Shown here in pieces: positions 51,091-61,670 of a stretch of 64,000 bases of DNA. Location of the stretch: contig NZ_FRAF01000002.1 of NCBI RefSeq assembly GCF_900142255.1, forward strand, positions 1-64,000, given 5' to 3'. The stretch is from Alicyclobacillus tolerans. GTDB taxonomy: Bacteria > Bacillota > Bacilli > Alicyclobacillales > Alicyclobacillaceae. Made by a program: the position numbers and the translations under genes. The notes under the pieces are model-generated. The model searched no databases. It worked only from the letters and a program-made list of their open reading frames with translations, and was not told the origin of the DNA. Position 1 is the first letter of the stretch; each line of letters starts with the position of its first letter.

Positions 51091-51192
51091 CAAAAAAGGT
51101 TGTTCCTCACGGAAAAAGTCAAATCGCTCTGTGCATTTACAATTAGTCACAGATGGCAGAGCTTGGCTTGTCCCTAAGGGCAACCTTTTTTG
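51091..51192. other. 102-bp structured inverted repeat between convergent genes (terminator or small RNA candidate)
   Basis: CAAAAAAGGTTG (51091-51102) and CAACCTTTTTTG (51181-51192) form a perfect 12-bp closing stem, with T6 on both strands. Inside, GCTCTG (51126-51131) can pair with CAGAGC (51157-51162). As a simple terminator the loop would be unusually large. Confidence 0.45.
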
Positions 51193-51210
51193 TTTGACAA
51201 TATCAACAGA

Positions 51211-52377
<1,167 letters not shown>

Positions 52378-52620
52378 TTATTTCTTGGCTTGGGCTTTTC
52401 ATATGCATAACCATCTTACGGTTTTTGCCATGCAAGCGCTCGTACCTTAGTAGTTTGCGCAATTTTATCTATGCGGTCAAGAAGAGGTAAACTGTTTTCG
52501 ATATGAACTTTTCCTCCATAGGGTGACTGGAGGATACGCGTTCTTTTTGTCGAAACTCAAGATGATTATACTGGTAATTTCCGCTGCAGCGAGTGTTCAA
52601 ACAGGATTGGAGAGAATCAA

Positions 52621-53538
52621 ATGTTTCAAATCAATCGCCAAGTTATCTTGGAACATCCAAGATTAAAATTTTTACAAGATGTAGTACCTATTGATGAACA
52701 TATGGACGGGATCGAAAAATTTATTAACCTGTGTTATGTCGACGAAGGTTGGAATGTGGTTCAACATGGACGAGTGATAGCTCTAAGGGCTACTGATGAA
52801 CAACGACTTTCATCAGCTTTCAAGGCAAGCCTATATCTTGGCAAATATAAAGATATGGCGAATACAGAACGGTTTTTGAAAAGCATGGTATCTGCTGGAC
52901 ATTCCTACGAACCGATTCGAGGGGAAACCATACTCTTTCTGTTTATTGGTATTGGCAAACCGGTTTACGATCATCTGGTAACTTATACGGTCGGTCGACC
53001 CACTCGGATTGCTGGTGGGCAGCGAGCTAATGTGCCCTGGGGGTTTGAATTGCCTGTAGAGGCGAGGAATGAAGAAGAGTATGCGGAAGAACTGGACCGC
53101 ATTCGTCGTGTTATTCAATTGGCTAAAACGGATCGGGTTGAACAAATGCAGGCGGCGCGTGCCAAATTGCCTGTGGGCTATATCATGCCGCCCTTTCTCT
53201 TTGAATTCTCTGAAGAAGCGCTCATCAAACATGTTTTTCGTCAGCGACTCTTTGAAAGGGGAGCGCAAGGGGCGACTGTTGAAGTGGTCAGTGACATGAT
53301 GGAATGTTGCATGCAAATCGATCCTCAGAAATGGGAAGTTCTGGTTGACTATCATGGGCCTCATTTACAACAGTGGGAAAAAGCCATGCGTACATTACGA
53401 AAAGAATCTTATCGATTGGAAGATATATGTAAATTGTTGAGTATCTCTTTGGAAGAAGCTCTACAAAAAGATTTATATTCTCTCCTGTTGGAGTCGGTGG
53501 GCAAGTTGCCGCCATCGATGTGGGAGAAACAGCGTTAG
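52621..53538 (+). CDS. Unknown protein, possibly a divergent FAD-dependent thymidylate-synthase-like (ThyX) protein
   Basis: 305 aa, no signal or membrane helix. The middle part 'YDHLVTYTVGRPTRIAGGQRA' sits where ThyX has its RHR-x7-S-x-R-Y motif, after a segment ('FLKSMVSAGHSYEPIRGETI') resembling the ThyX 'H.S..EH..' region. The canonical Arg-His-Arg is replaced by Thr-Tyr-Thr, so activity is doubtful. The rest, including 'MECCMQIDPQKWEVLVDYHG', is unassigned. ATG 52621 follows GGAGAG. Monocistronic, with a hairpin at 53661. Confidence 0.55.
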   Translation: MFQINRQVILEHPRLKFLQDVVPIDEHMDGIEKFINLCYVDEGWNVVQHGRVIALRATDEQRLSSAFKASLYLGKYKDMANTERFLKSMVSAGHSYEPIRGETILFLFIGIGKPVYDHLVTYTVGRPTRIAGGQRANVPWGFELPVEARNEEEYAEELDRIRRVIQLAKTDRVEQMQAARAKLPVGYIMPPFLFEFSEEALIKHVFRQRLFERGAQGATVEVVSDMMECCMQIDPQKWEVLVDYHGPHLQQWEKAMRTLRKESYRLEDICKLLSISLEEALQKDLYSLLLESVGKLPPSMWEKQR

Positions 53539-53660
53539 ATGATAGAGTAAGCAGAAAAAGCAAAAAGTGTTTCAAATAGATGAATGAAGACTCCGCTTTG
53601 GCAATTATTGAGTGGCAGAGTGGTGCTGTGCCTGCGTATGGTATGCAGAGGGATACAGTC

Positions 53661-53685
53661 CGGGCAGAGATTGAACCTCTGCCCG
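53661..53685. terminator. Hairpin between convergent unknown genes
   Basis: CGGGCAGAG / CTCTGCCCG, 9-bp GC-rich perfect stem with a 7-nt loop. T content after it is modest on the plus strand; convergent genes lie on both sides. Confidence 0.65.
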
Positions 53686-53710
53686 TCCCTTCGCAATTTT
53701 CAATAGCTGA

Positions 53711-54157
53711 TTAATGAGTCAAATGGCTGTCCTGGCTAGGTAAAATGTTTTCTGGAGATTTAGGTTCCACTGGATAAGCCCGCTGTCCGCAAGTACACCA
53801 TACAGAAGGGTACGGATGTTCAGATATATGCATCCGTCCACAAGTGCATAGATAACGAATGGCGGGGATATATCTTTCTAGTGTCATCGGATCGACTTGC
53901 CGAATCATTGATTTTAAAGTGGGGGGATGCCAGTTTTTTTCTAGGATCTCCAAGTGATTTGGATGTTGCGGATAATCGACAACAATCATCTCACCCGCAT
54001 AACTTAAAATACGATGAAGACCACCATATTCTCGAATCACTCGCTTTGGCGAAGAAGCTTCTACATAAGTAATAATGGAACGATTTTTTTCTTGTGACGA
54101 ATCGACAGGACGTTCCTGCCCAATCATTCGATACCAGTGAAGGATTTTGTTGGTCAT
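53711..54157 (-). CDS. Unknown protein with C-terminal Cys-rich (zinc-ribbon-like) motif
   Basis: 148 aa. The N-terminal ~100 residues are unrecognised ('ITYVEASSPKRVIREYGGLH', 'EMIVVDYPQHPNHLEILEKN'). Near the end, 'YLCTCGRMHISEHPYPSVWCTCGQRAYP' has two C-x-C pairs 17 residues apart plus His, suited to metal binding. ATG 54157 has GAGAGGGG upstream; an earlier in-frame start at 54184 lies within the ribosome-site region. Confidence 0.6.
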   Translation of the reverse strand: MTNKILHWYRMIGQERPVDSSQEKNRSIITYVEASSPKRVIREYGGLHRILSYAGEMIVVDYPQHPNHLEILEKNWHPPTLKSMIRQVDPMTLERYIPAIRYLCTCGRMHISEHPYPSVWCTCGQRAYPVEPKSPENILPSQDSHLTH

Positions 54158-54316
54158 ACAGACACCCCTCTCCAAACTGCTCATAGCTCAGTTGGATCCC
54201 CGCTCAAGCCCGATGGCTTCGTTATGGTCAAGGCGGTTTTTCTCATATTTATTTCTCTACTCTGTTAGACGTTTTGACTTTGCGAAATGTTACAAAGTCG
54301 CGTCATCTAAGTTACG

Positions 54317-54979
54317 TTAGGGCCGTTCATTCTGAACCTTGAATAAGGTGAGCAATTGTGACAAATTCGTGATAATTACGTCTGCGTTTGTCAATTCGTC
54401 ATCATGTCCAAATCCAAATGCGCAACCTATACAAGGAATTCCAATTTCTTTCGCAGCCTCAACGTCGCTCTGTCGATCACCTATCATCACCATACTCTCT
54501 ATATCGAATACTTTGCAGTGTGCACGCAAAATATCCGCTTTTCGTTTACCGTGAACGCTTTCCAGGCAAAGTGGAAGCGTAAATAACGTATCAAGGTGTT
54601 GGGTTGACAGAACAGCGTCTAAGTAATTACAACCGCAATTACTAGCTGTGGTCAAAGTATAACCTGCTTGTTTTAGGGCTTCTAAAGTAAACCTTGTTTC
54701 AGGAAAAAGAATATCGCAATGAGACAGGGTAAAAGCTACCTCTTTTCCGCAGTCTGTCTCAGCCTGCCTACGAATTTGCCCAGTTGAGTTGGGCATCAAT
54801 ATTTCCCAGATTTGCTCATCGGGCAACCCGAATGTGCGCGTCATGGTTAGGTCATCCGGCGCTTTGCCGCCATATTGGGCAATGATTTTTTTGTAAATTG
54901 GCAGGATGAAGGAAGCAGACGACAATAATGTTCCGTCAAGATCAAAAATAAGGGTGCTGTAATCAGTCCAAGGTCTCAT
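54317..54979 (-). CDS. HAD-superfamily hydrolase (phosphoglycolate phosphatase-like)
   Basis: 220 aa. Motif I 'LIFDLDGTLLSSASF', motif II 'TTASNCGCNYLD', motif III Lys region 'HGKRKADILRAH' and motif IV 'MVMIGDRQSDVEAAKEIGIPCIGCAFGFG'. The cap is the small alpha-helical type of Gph/PpaX enzymes. Substrate cannot be set. The start ATG 54979 has no strong ribosome site. Confidence 0.86.
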   Translation of the reverse strand: MRPWTDYSTLIFDLDGTLLSSASFILPIYKKIIAQYGGKAPDDLTMTRTFGLPDEQIWEILMPNSTGQIRRQAETDCGKEVAFTLSHCDILFPETRFTLEALKQAGYTLTTASNCGCNYLDAVLSTQHLDTLFTLPLCLESVHGKRKADILRAHCKVFDIESMVMIGDRQSDVEAAKEIGIPCIGCAFGFGHDDELTNADVIITNLSQLLTLFKVQNERP

Positions 54980-55073
54980 GATATGAGTATACCAGTATGA
55001 AAGAAAACGGTGAATTCTTGAACACTTGGCAGGGGCTGAGTTTGGTTTACAATAGAGAGGGGAGGTTTTGTTT

Positions 55074-55862
55074 ATGGGATTTCAGGGACAAAATCGCGTT
55101 GCTGTCATTACTGGAGCAAGTTCAGGAATCGGTGAAGCTATTGCCTATGGTATGGCGGAAGCTGGCTTTCGTTTGGCGTTAGGTGCGCGACGCAAAGAAC
55201 GTCTTGAGCAAGTGGCTCAGCAAATCGCAGAGCGATGGAAGACTGAAGTATACATAGCTGAATTGGATGTGACAAGGCGGGAGAGTGCTGAGGCGTTTGT
55301 CAAGGGTGTCGTTGGACATTTCCAACAAGTAAATATATTGGTCAACAATGCTGGTTTGGCTCGAGGCACTGCGCATGTGGCTGAAGTGACAGATGAAACG
55401 GATTGGCAAGAGATGTTGGAAACCAATGTTATGGGTGTATTGCGAATGACAAGATTGTTTTTACCGCATATCCAGACAAGCAGTAGTGGACATATCATCA
55501 ATATTGGCTCAATTGCTGGACATGAGGCATATGCAGGAGGCTCTGTGTACTGCGGCAGCAAATTTGCTGTTCGAGCTATAACAGACGCTTTGCGTCAAGA
55601 ATTGCTGGGTCAACCGATTCGTGTCAGTACGATTGATCCAGGCATGGTTGAAACGGAATTTTCTGTTGTTCGCTATCACGGTGATAAAAGCAAGGCAGAT
55701 GCGGTCTATGCAGGTATGCAGCCTCTGACGGCCTCTGATATTGCCGATTGTGTGGTTTATACCGCTACTCGGCCACAACATGTCAATATTGACATGATTG
55801 TGGTCAAACCGACCGATCAAGCGGGGGCAGGGAAGGTAGCAAGACATCCCGTTCAGGAATAG
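55074..55862 (+). CDS. Short-chain dehydrogenase/reductase
   Basis: 262 aa classical SDR (YdfG-like). Cofactor motif 'VITGASSGIGEAIAYGMAEAGF', 'NNAGLARG', active-site Ser in 'INIGSIAGHEAYAGGSVYCGSKFAVRAI' with Y-x3-K. The Arg after the glycine motif ('LGARRKERLEQ') suggests NADP. Substrate probably a hydroxy acid or small alcohol. ATG 55074 with GGAGG 8 bp upstream. Confidence 0.88.
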   Translation: MGFQGQNRVAVITGASSGIGEAIAYGMAEAGFRLALGARRKERLEQVAQQIAERWKTEVYIAELDVTRRESAEAFVKGVVGHFQQVNILVNNAGLARGTAHVAEVTDETDWQEMLETNVMGVLRMTRLFLPHIQTSSSGHIINIGSIAGHEAYAGGSVYCGSKFAVRAITDALRQELLGQPIRVSTIDPGMVETEFSVVRYHGDKSKADAVYAGMQPLTASDIADCVVYTATRPQHVNIDMIVVKPTDQAGAGKVARHPVQE

Positions 55863-55890
55863 TCTCGGTCTGCAAAGGATGTGACTAGGA

Positions 55891-56757
55891 TTGCTCATTT
55901 CTGTAGAACAATTGCATGCTGCTATGCAGCAACAAGAAGATATCGTTGTGCTTGATGCGCGGTTTCGACTTGGGAAACCAGAAGCGGGTTTGGAAATGTA
56001 TCAAAAGGGTCATATTCCTGGCGCAGTATATATTGATTTGGAAAAGGAATTGTCGAAGCCAGCAGCTCGTCCGGGTGGACGTCACCCCTTGCCTGAAATA
56101 GACGATTTAGTTGCCTGTTTTGCAGAGAAGGGAATTCATCAGGACTGCCTTATTGTGGTTTACGATGATAATCAGGGTATGGCGGCTCGTGCATGGTGGT
56201 TATTGACTTATCTTGGACATCAGCATGTGTTTTTGCTAGATGGCGGAATAGGTGCTTGGTTGAGGGCTGGGTACCCGCTTCGACAAGGAGAAGAGCAGAA
56301 GACGCGTCAAACTTTTACAGCTATGCCGATGCAAGGTTGGACTGTCGATTATGAGGAAGTTGCTTCCCTTGCAGAAGCAGGCAATGGGTTGTTTCAGTTG
56401 CTGGATGCTCGTGACGCGGTTCGTTTTCGTGGTGAATCCGAGCCTATTGATGCCGTGGCTGGTCATATACCAACGGCCAAAAATTTACCTTGGACGCATT
56501 TCCTTCATAGCGATGGGACATGGAAGTCGCCGCAAGAAGCAAAAGAAATTGTTGCCTCTTTGCAACTGTCTGAAGATACGCCAGTTATTGCTTATTGCGG
56601 GTCTGGAGTAACGGCTTGCTCGTTGATTTTTGCTTTGCGTCGGGCTGGGCTTCGCCAGATTCGTCTCTATCCGGGAAGTTGGAGCGATTACATCAGTCAT
56701 TACAATGCTCTGATAGCCACAGGAGAAAAGGATGAAAACAAGTACATCTTGCCGTGA
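55891..56757 (+). CDS. Two-domain sulfurtransferase (thiosulfate / 3-mercaptopyruvate)
   Basis: 288 aa with two rhodanese domains. The N-terminal, inactive one has 'VVLDARFRLGKPEAGLEMYQKGHIPGAVYIDLEK'; the C-terminal one has the active-site loop 'AYCGSGVTACSLIFAL' with the persulfide Cys. CGSGVTA is closer to mercaptopyruvate-type enzymes than the CRKGVTA of thiosulfate-type. TTG 55891 with AAAGGA 10 bp upstream. Confidence 0.88.
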   Translation: MLISVEQLHAAMQQQEDIVVLDARFRLGKPEAGLEMYQKGHIPGAVYIDLEKELSKPAARPGGRHPLPEIDDLVACFAEKGIHQDCLIVVYDDNQGMAARAWWLLTYLGHQHVFLLDGGIGAWLRAGYPLRQGEEQKTRQTFTAMPMQGWTVDYEEVASLAEAGNGLFQLLDARDAVRFRGESEPIDAVAGHIPTAKNLPWTHFLHSDGTWKSPQEAKEIVASLQLSEDTPVIAYCGSGVTACSLIFALRRAGLRQIRLYPGSWSDYISHYNALIATGEKDENKYILP

Positions 56758-56820
56758 CTTTTGACAGTGATATCTCATAGGGAAAATGCTCTACAAACCA
56801 GGTGAGGAGGAATTTTCTAT

Positions 56821-58332
56821 ATGAATCAGGACTTGCAGAGTTTACTGCAAAAGTTTCGAAGTGAACTGCGAGAAATTGGACATTACGAGGAAGCTACACG
56901 GCTGATGGAATGGGATTTACGTACTGGAGCACCCAAAAAAGGACATGAATTGCGTGCGGAAGCGCTCGGAACACTGTCGGCAAAGATTTTCGCCATGTTA
57001 ACCAGTGAAAATATGGGCCGTTATCTGAATGAACTGACTAGTGCGGAAGCGGAACTGTCTCAGGTCGATCGCGCTCTGCTTCGCGTGGTGCGTGAAACGT
57101 ATGAGCGCAGCAAAAAAATCCCTCCCGAACGGCACCAAGCGTATGTCATGCTTGTTGCTAAATCGCAATCTGTATGGGAAGAGGCTAAAAAACAGGCTAA
57201 TTTTAGTCTTTTAAAGCCTTATTTGGAAAAAATCATCGCTTTTAAGCGAGAATTTATTCAATATTGGGGGATTCAAAATCACCCTTACGACACTTTGCTC
57301 AATTTATATGAGCCAGGACTGACAGTAGCCAAAATAGATCCGATTTTTAAACAACTGCGGGAGGCTACCGTTGATTTGGTACAACGGATCGGCGAGAAAG
57401 GTTTTCCTAAATTCCCTGTTTCGTTGCGTCGGGAAGCGCCGATTCATCAGCAACGTCATTTTAGTGAAAAACTTTTGGAACGAATTGGATATGATTTTCA
57501 GGCTGGACGTTTGGATGAGACCGCTCACCCTTTTGAGGAATCCCTCAATCATTATGATGTGCGCGTAACCACCAAGTTTGTTCTCGATGACGTATTGAAC
57601 GCTATGTACAGCACCTTACACGAGGGCGGCCACGCTCTTTACGAACAGCACGTCAGTGCTGAACTGATTGGTACACCGCTTTGTCATGGAGCTTCTATGG
57701 GTATTCATGAATCTCAATCTCGTTTCTGGGAAAACATGTTGGGTCGATCCCGGTCTTTTCTGCAGGCGATTTATGGAGACTTTCAAGCAGCATTTCCTGG
57801 ATTGTTTGCTGATGTCCATCTTGAGACTCTATATCAAGCAGCAAACCATGTTGAGCCATCACTCATTCGTATTGAGGCAGATGAATTGACTTATAATTTA
57901 CACATTATGATTCGTTATGAAATTGAACGTGCACTTTTTGAAGAAACGTGTGAAGTTGGTGATTTGCCTCGACTCTGGAATGAAAAGGTTCGCGATTATC
58001 TAGGACTTGAGACGCCAAACGACGCGCTGGGCGTTTTGCAGGATGTACACTGGTCGGGGGGGGATTTTGGATATTTTCCCACTTATTCGCTTGGCAATCT
58101 ATACGCAGCTCAGTTTCGAGAGACGCTTTACAAAGAAATTCCCGATATTGAAGAACAGTGGTCAGAAGGGGATTTCTCGCAAGTCTTGGAATGGTTTTCA
58201 ACTCGAGTGCATAGCCACGGAAAAGTGCTTTTACCAAGCGAATTGATCGAGCAGGCTACAGGGAAACCGCTGTCTGCAGATTATCTCATTCGTTACTTGC
58301 AACAAAAAATGAGCGATATATATCAAGTGTAA
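56821..58332 (+). CDS. M32-family zinc carboxypeptidase (Taq type)
   Basis: 503 aa, standard size. HEGGH zinc motif in 'STLHEGGHALYEQHVSAEL', 'GIHESQSRFWENMLGRS' with the third ligand, and 'ADELTYNLHIMIRYEIERALFE'. A cytoplasmic metallocarboxypeptidase with broad specificity. GAGGAGG upstream of the ATG. Confidence 0.95.
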   Translation: MNQDLQSLLQKFRSELREIGHYEEATRLMEWDLRTGAPKKGHELRAEALGTLSAKIFAMLTSENMGRYLNELTSAEAELSQVDRALLRVVRETYERSKKIPPERHQAYVMLVAKSQSVWEEAKKQANFSLLKPYLEKIIAFKREFIQYWGIQNHPYDTLLNLYEPGLTVAKIDPIFKQLREATVDLVQRIGEKGFPKFPVSLRREAPIHQQRHFSEKLLERIGYDFQAGRLDETAHPFEESLNHYDVRVTTKFVLDDVLNAMYSTLHEGGHALYEQHVSAELIGTPLCHGASMGIHESQSRFWENMLGRSRSFLQAIYGDFQAAFPGLFADVHLETLYQAANHVEPSLIRIEADELTYNLHIMIRYEIERALFEETCEVGDLPRLWNEKVRDYLGLETPNDALGVLQDVHWSGGDFGYFPTYSLGNLYAAQFRETLYKEIPDIEEQWSEGDFSQVLEWFSTRVHSHGKVLLPSELIEQATGKPLSADYLIRYLQQKMSDIYQV

Positions 58333-58420
58333 GAAAAGAAAAAGAGCTGGGAGAGCAGGCGACGGCGATCCGGAAAATATTCCGGGGCGCCGTTTGACTT
58401 GCCGAGAGAGGTGAAAGAAC

Positions 58421-59707
58421 ATGCCCTGGCAAGCTCGAATTCAGACTATGTTGGGGAAAAGATTTTGGATAGGGCTACTTCTCTGTATGTCTTATCTATT
58501 GGCTTTTATGCAACGGACAGGACCGGGTGTTGTGTCGACCACTTTGCAGCATACTTTCCATGTAAGTGGCGCTGTATTAGGCACAATGACCAGCGTGCAA
58601 TATTTGCTTTATATGATTTTGCAGATTCCAGTTGGGCTTTCTGGAGACAAACTTGGCCCTGAGAAGCTTCTGGCAGCCGGCGTTTGTTTAGACGGCATAG
58701 GAACGCTTTGTTTTGCGGATAGCCACCAGTTTGCCATGCTTCTAGTCGGTAGAGCTGTCGTTGGCTTAGGTGATGCGCTCATTTGGGTGAATATTGTATT
58801 GATCATCGGAGGCTACTTTCTCCCGTCTCAATTTGGCGCTTTACTTGGTATTGTGTCCACAGCAGGAAATGTGGGGGCATTGTTGACCACGATTCCGTTT
58901 GCCGCCTGGACGACAGTTGCTGGTTGGCGTGAACCTTTTGCTCTTCTTGGAATTTTGCTCGTCATCACGGCCGTATTTGATTTTGCAGTGATTCGGAAAA
59001 AAAGGCCAACCTTGGATAGGGTGTCTGTCCTATCGGATCAACCAGAGCAGTTTAAAATTAAACCTGTTCCCATTCGAAGCATTTTATCTACTGTGATTCA
59101 AGACAGAAATGCTTGGGCTACGTTTTTTTGCCATTTTTCAGCGGTTGGAACGTATATCGGTTTTGTGGGGCTTTGGGCTGTTCCTTATTTTGAACATACG
59201 TATGCAGTCAACCGTTCTTTAGCCACAACGTTTACTTTGACAGCCTTTGTAGGTGCCTTGATCGGTGGCCCGCTTGCGGGTACGCTGACTGACCGTATCG
59301 GTTCGCGCCGTGGTACCTATATTGTCCTGCAAGTGTTCATTTGTCTCTCTTGGCTGTCTGTTCCGCTTTTTGCTGGGCAACCACCCGTACTGATTGCCTA
59401 TATGCTTATGTTTGTACTCGGATTGGGATCGGGAGGTAGTTTGCTGACGTTTGCCGTGATTCGAGATCAGACTCCTGCAGAGCGTGCTGGTGTGACTTCT
59501 GGATTTGCCAATACGGGCGGCTTTTTATCAGCAGTTCTTTTACCTGTACTGTTTGGCGCACTGTATGATGCTCACCTTCGCCAAGGTATCCATACGGCAT
59601 ATGCGGTTGCCTTTTTGGTACCCACAGGTTTTACCTTGCTCGGCGTGATAGGCAGTCTGTTTATTCGAGAAAGAAGGCAAGCATTCCAAAATGAGGTGGG
59701 AGTATGA
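58421..59707 (+). CDS. MFS transporter
   Basis: 428 aa with about twelve helices. The loop 2-3 motif is '[13 protein letters not shown]' and the loop 8-9 counterpart '[14 protein letters not shown]'. Similar to NarK/CynX-like or dicarboxylate MFS proteins; substrate unknown. Its stop overlaps the acyl-CoA dehydrogenase start, so the cargo may be a precursor of that enzyme's substrate (inference). Confidence 0.87.
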   Translation: MPWQARIQTMLGKRFWIGLLLCMSYLLAFMQRTGPGVVSTTLQHTFHVSGAVLGTMTSVQYLLYMILQIPVGLSGDKLGPEKLLAAGVCLDGIGTLCFADSHQFAMLLVGRAVVGLGDALIWVNIVLIIGGYFLPSQFGALLGIVSTAGNVGALLTTIPFAAWTTVAGWREPFALLGILLVITAVFDFAVIRKKRPTLDRVSVLSDQPEQFKIKPVPIRSILSTVIQDRNAWATFFCHFSAVGTYIGFVGLWAVPYFEHTYAVNRSLATTFTLTAFVGALIGGPLAGTLTDRIGSRRGTYIVLQVFICLSWLSVPLFAGQPPVLIAYMLMFVLGLGSGGSLLTFAVIRDQTPAERAGVTSGFANTGGFLSAVLLPVLFGALYDAHLRQGIHTAYAVAFLVPTGFTLLGVIGSLFIRERRQAFQNEVGV

Positions 59708-60915
59708 GTCAACTTCATTGGTTTTTGGATGATGAAAAGGCGTTAAAGCGTTTCAAAATCATTCGTGAATTGTCGCAGCAGTTCTCAAATCGGGCAGCAC
59801 TTCACGATACAGATTCATCATTTCCCCACGAAAATATTGCAGCACTGCGACAGGCGGGTTATGTGAGTTGGACAGTTCCAGAAATGTATGGTGGTCTCGG
59901 TTTATCATTATATGAATTGCTGGCTCATCAAGAAGAATTAGCTCAGGGCGATGGGTCTACCGCGCTTGCGATTGGTTGGCATATGGGCTTGTTCCTGAAT
60001 TTATCAGCCACCGACGCATTACCAGAAGAAGTGTTTGCGGAAGTTGCTACAACCGCTGTTCAAAACGGCTGGCTCATGAACTCTTGCGCAACGGAACCTG
60101 CCACAGGAAGTCCAAGTCGCGGCGGACGACCGCAAACAACTGCCAGGCAAGTGGAAGATGGATTTCTATTGACTGGTCGAAAAACGTTTAGCACACTTTC
60201 TCCTGAATTACACTGGATTCTAATTACAGCTGGTATTGAAGATTCTGAAGATGTCGGCGAATTTCTCATTACCGGCAATCAAGTCCAAATTGTAGAAACA
60301 TGGAATATGATGGGTATGAGAGCAACAGGAAGTCATGATATTGTCATGGAAAATATTTTTGTGCCCCATCGTTATTTAGTTGCACGCTTAAAGCCGGGAG
60401 AAAAATCACCGCGCAATCGTGATGGTGGCGGTTGGATGTTGCATATTCCGGCTTGTTATCTTGGTATTGCAATGGCTGCCAGAGATTTTGCTGTCCGCTA
60501 TGCTGCGGAGTATCGGCCTAATAGTCTAGCCCAACCCATTTCGCATGTCCCGCATATCCAAGAAAAATTGGGACAGATGGAAATGAAATTGTTAAGCGCT
60601 CGAACGTTGATGTACGACATGGCGAGACGATGGGATAGAGCGAGTAAATCGGATCGTCCTACATTGAGGCCTGCTCTTGGTACGGTCAAGACAATTGCTG
60701 TCCAAGCTGCGATGGATGTGGTCGATCTCGCTATGCGTGTAGTGGGGGCACAAAGTCTTTCCCGTTCTTATCCTTTAGAACGGTTTTATCGTGACGTGCG
60801 CGCGGGATTGCATAATCCGCCTATGGATGATGTGGTTTTGCGTATGCTTTCCGAAGCAGCTGTCAACGAAATACAGAAAACTCGCAACAGTGATTCAAGA
60901 TTACCCTTATTCTAA
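59704..60915 (+). CDS. Acyl-CoA dehydrogenase-family flavoprotein
   Basis: 403 aa. N-terminal helical domain with '[43 protein letters not shown]', middle domain '[15 protein letters not shown]' and '[11 protein letters not shown]', '[22 protein letters not shown]', C-terminal '[35 protein letters not shown]'. The last segment lacks a clear catalytic Glu, so it may belong to the monooxygenase-like branch (DszC/HpaH-like). Translationally coupled to the MFS gene. Confidence 0.82.
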   Translation: MSQLHWFLDDEKALKRFKIIRELSQQFSNRAALHDTDSSFPHENIAALRQAGYVSWTVPEMYGGLGLSLYELLAHQEELAQGDGSTALAIGWHMGLFLNLSATDALPEEVFAEVATTAVQNGWLMNSCATEPATGSPSRGGRPQTTARQVEDGFLLTGRKTFSTLSPELHWILITAGIEDSEDVGEFLITGNQVQIVETWNMMGMRATGSHDIVMENIFVPHRYLVARLKPGEKSPRNRDGGGWMLHIPACYLGIAMAARDFAVRYAAEYRPNSLAQPISHVPHIQEKLGQMEMKLLSARTLMYDMARRWDRASKSDRPTLRPALGTVKTIAVQAAMDVVDLAMRVVGAQSLSRSYPLERFYRDVRAGLHNPPMDDVVLRMLSEAAVNEIQKTRNSDSRLPLF

Positions 60916-60959
60916 GTGTGATCAGATGGGTCAAAAAGGCATGTCGATATAGACGAAAG

Positions 60960-61454
60960 CTAGGGGTGAATGTATACGTCTGTTCCATTAGGAATATGTG
61001 TATACAGCCATTGAGCGTCTTTCAGGGAGAGACGCACGCAGCCGTGTGAAGCTGGTTGACCTAATTTTTGCGCCTCTGATTTTAAAATGTGCTGGTGGAT
61101 ATCCATGGGAATACTGTGAAACAGAAATTCTCCGTGATTTTTAAAGGAAATCCAGTATTTTGCTCCCTCATTGTATAAAGGTGAGTAAAACCATACCCCG
61201 CGTTCTGCTTGAATGTGAAAGTGGCCAAGAGGTGTTTTTTCATGCGGACTGCCTGTTGACGCTAACATGTCGGCCAGCAGCCGATCTCCCTGATAGACGA
61301 GCACATGTTGTGAAGAAAGAGAAACTTCAAGCCGGTAGGAGGAAGTTGATGGGCTATCCTTAGCGGAAGCGATGTTTGGCAACATCAATCCTAAGACGAC
61401 AGAAAAAAAAGCGCCAGTTTGAATAGAGCGATAAACGTATCGATAGTTTTTCAT
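60960..61454 (-). CDS. L,D-transpeptidase (YkuD family), secreted
   Basis: 164 aa. Signal peptide MKNYRYVYRSIQTGAFFSVV...IASAKD, then the YkuD domain 'LEVSLSSQHVLVYQGDRLLA' and 'GSPHEKTPLGHFHI', with catalytic 'GQPASHGCVRLSLKDAQWLY' (H-x-x-G-C-V-R type). It makes 3-3 crosslinks or anchors proteins to peptidoglycan. ATG 61454 has AGGAGG 6 bp upstream; the longer frame from 61562 would bury the signal peptide. Confidence 0.9.
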   Translation of the reverse strand: MKNYRYVYRSIQTGAFFSVVLGLMLPNIASAKDSPSTSSYRLEVSLSSQHVLVYQGDRLLADMLASTGSPHEKTPLGHFHIQAERGVWFYSPLYNEGAKYWISFKNHGEFLFHSIPMDIHQHILKSEAQKLGQPASHGCVRLSLKDAQWLYTHIPNGTDVYIHP

Positions 61455-61670
61455 GAAGACCTCCTGCCATTCATTTGAAATTGTCGCAAATCGCATCGAA
61501 TCTGCACATGTTACTGAATTAGTTTGTTTTTCCTTCAACGTCTCATACATAAATGCTCCCATAAAAATTTTCTACTATTCAATATTGACCAAATTTTCTT
61601 TTCCGTGTAGCGTTAAATAAGGTAGATTGAATACATAGTCATAGAAAATCATTCCTTTGGAGATGGTTAT

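Noticed and set aside
58340-58395. Imperfect GC-rich inverted repeat (CCGGAAAATATTCCGG region) before the MFS gene
   Set aside because: Short, no T run, and close to the ribosome site; not distinct enough to call a terminator or operator.
61455-61562. 36-residue N-terminal extension of the L,D-transpeptidase
   Set aside because: It would place the signal peptide internally; the AGGAGG site is directly before ATG 61454.
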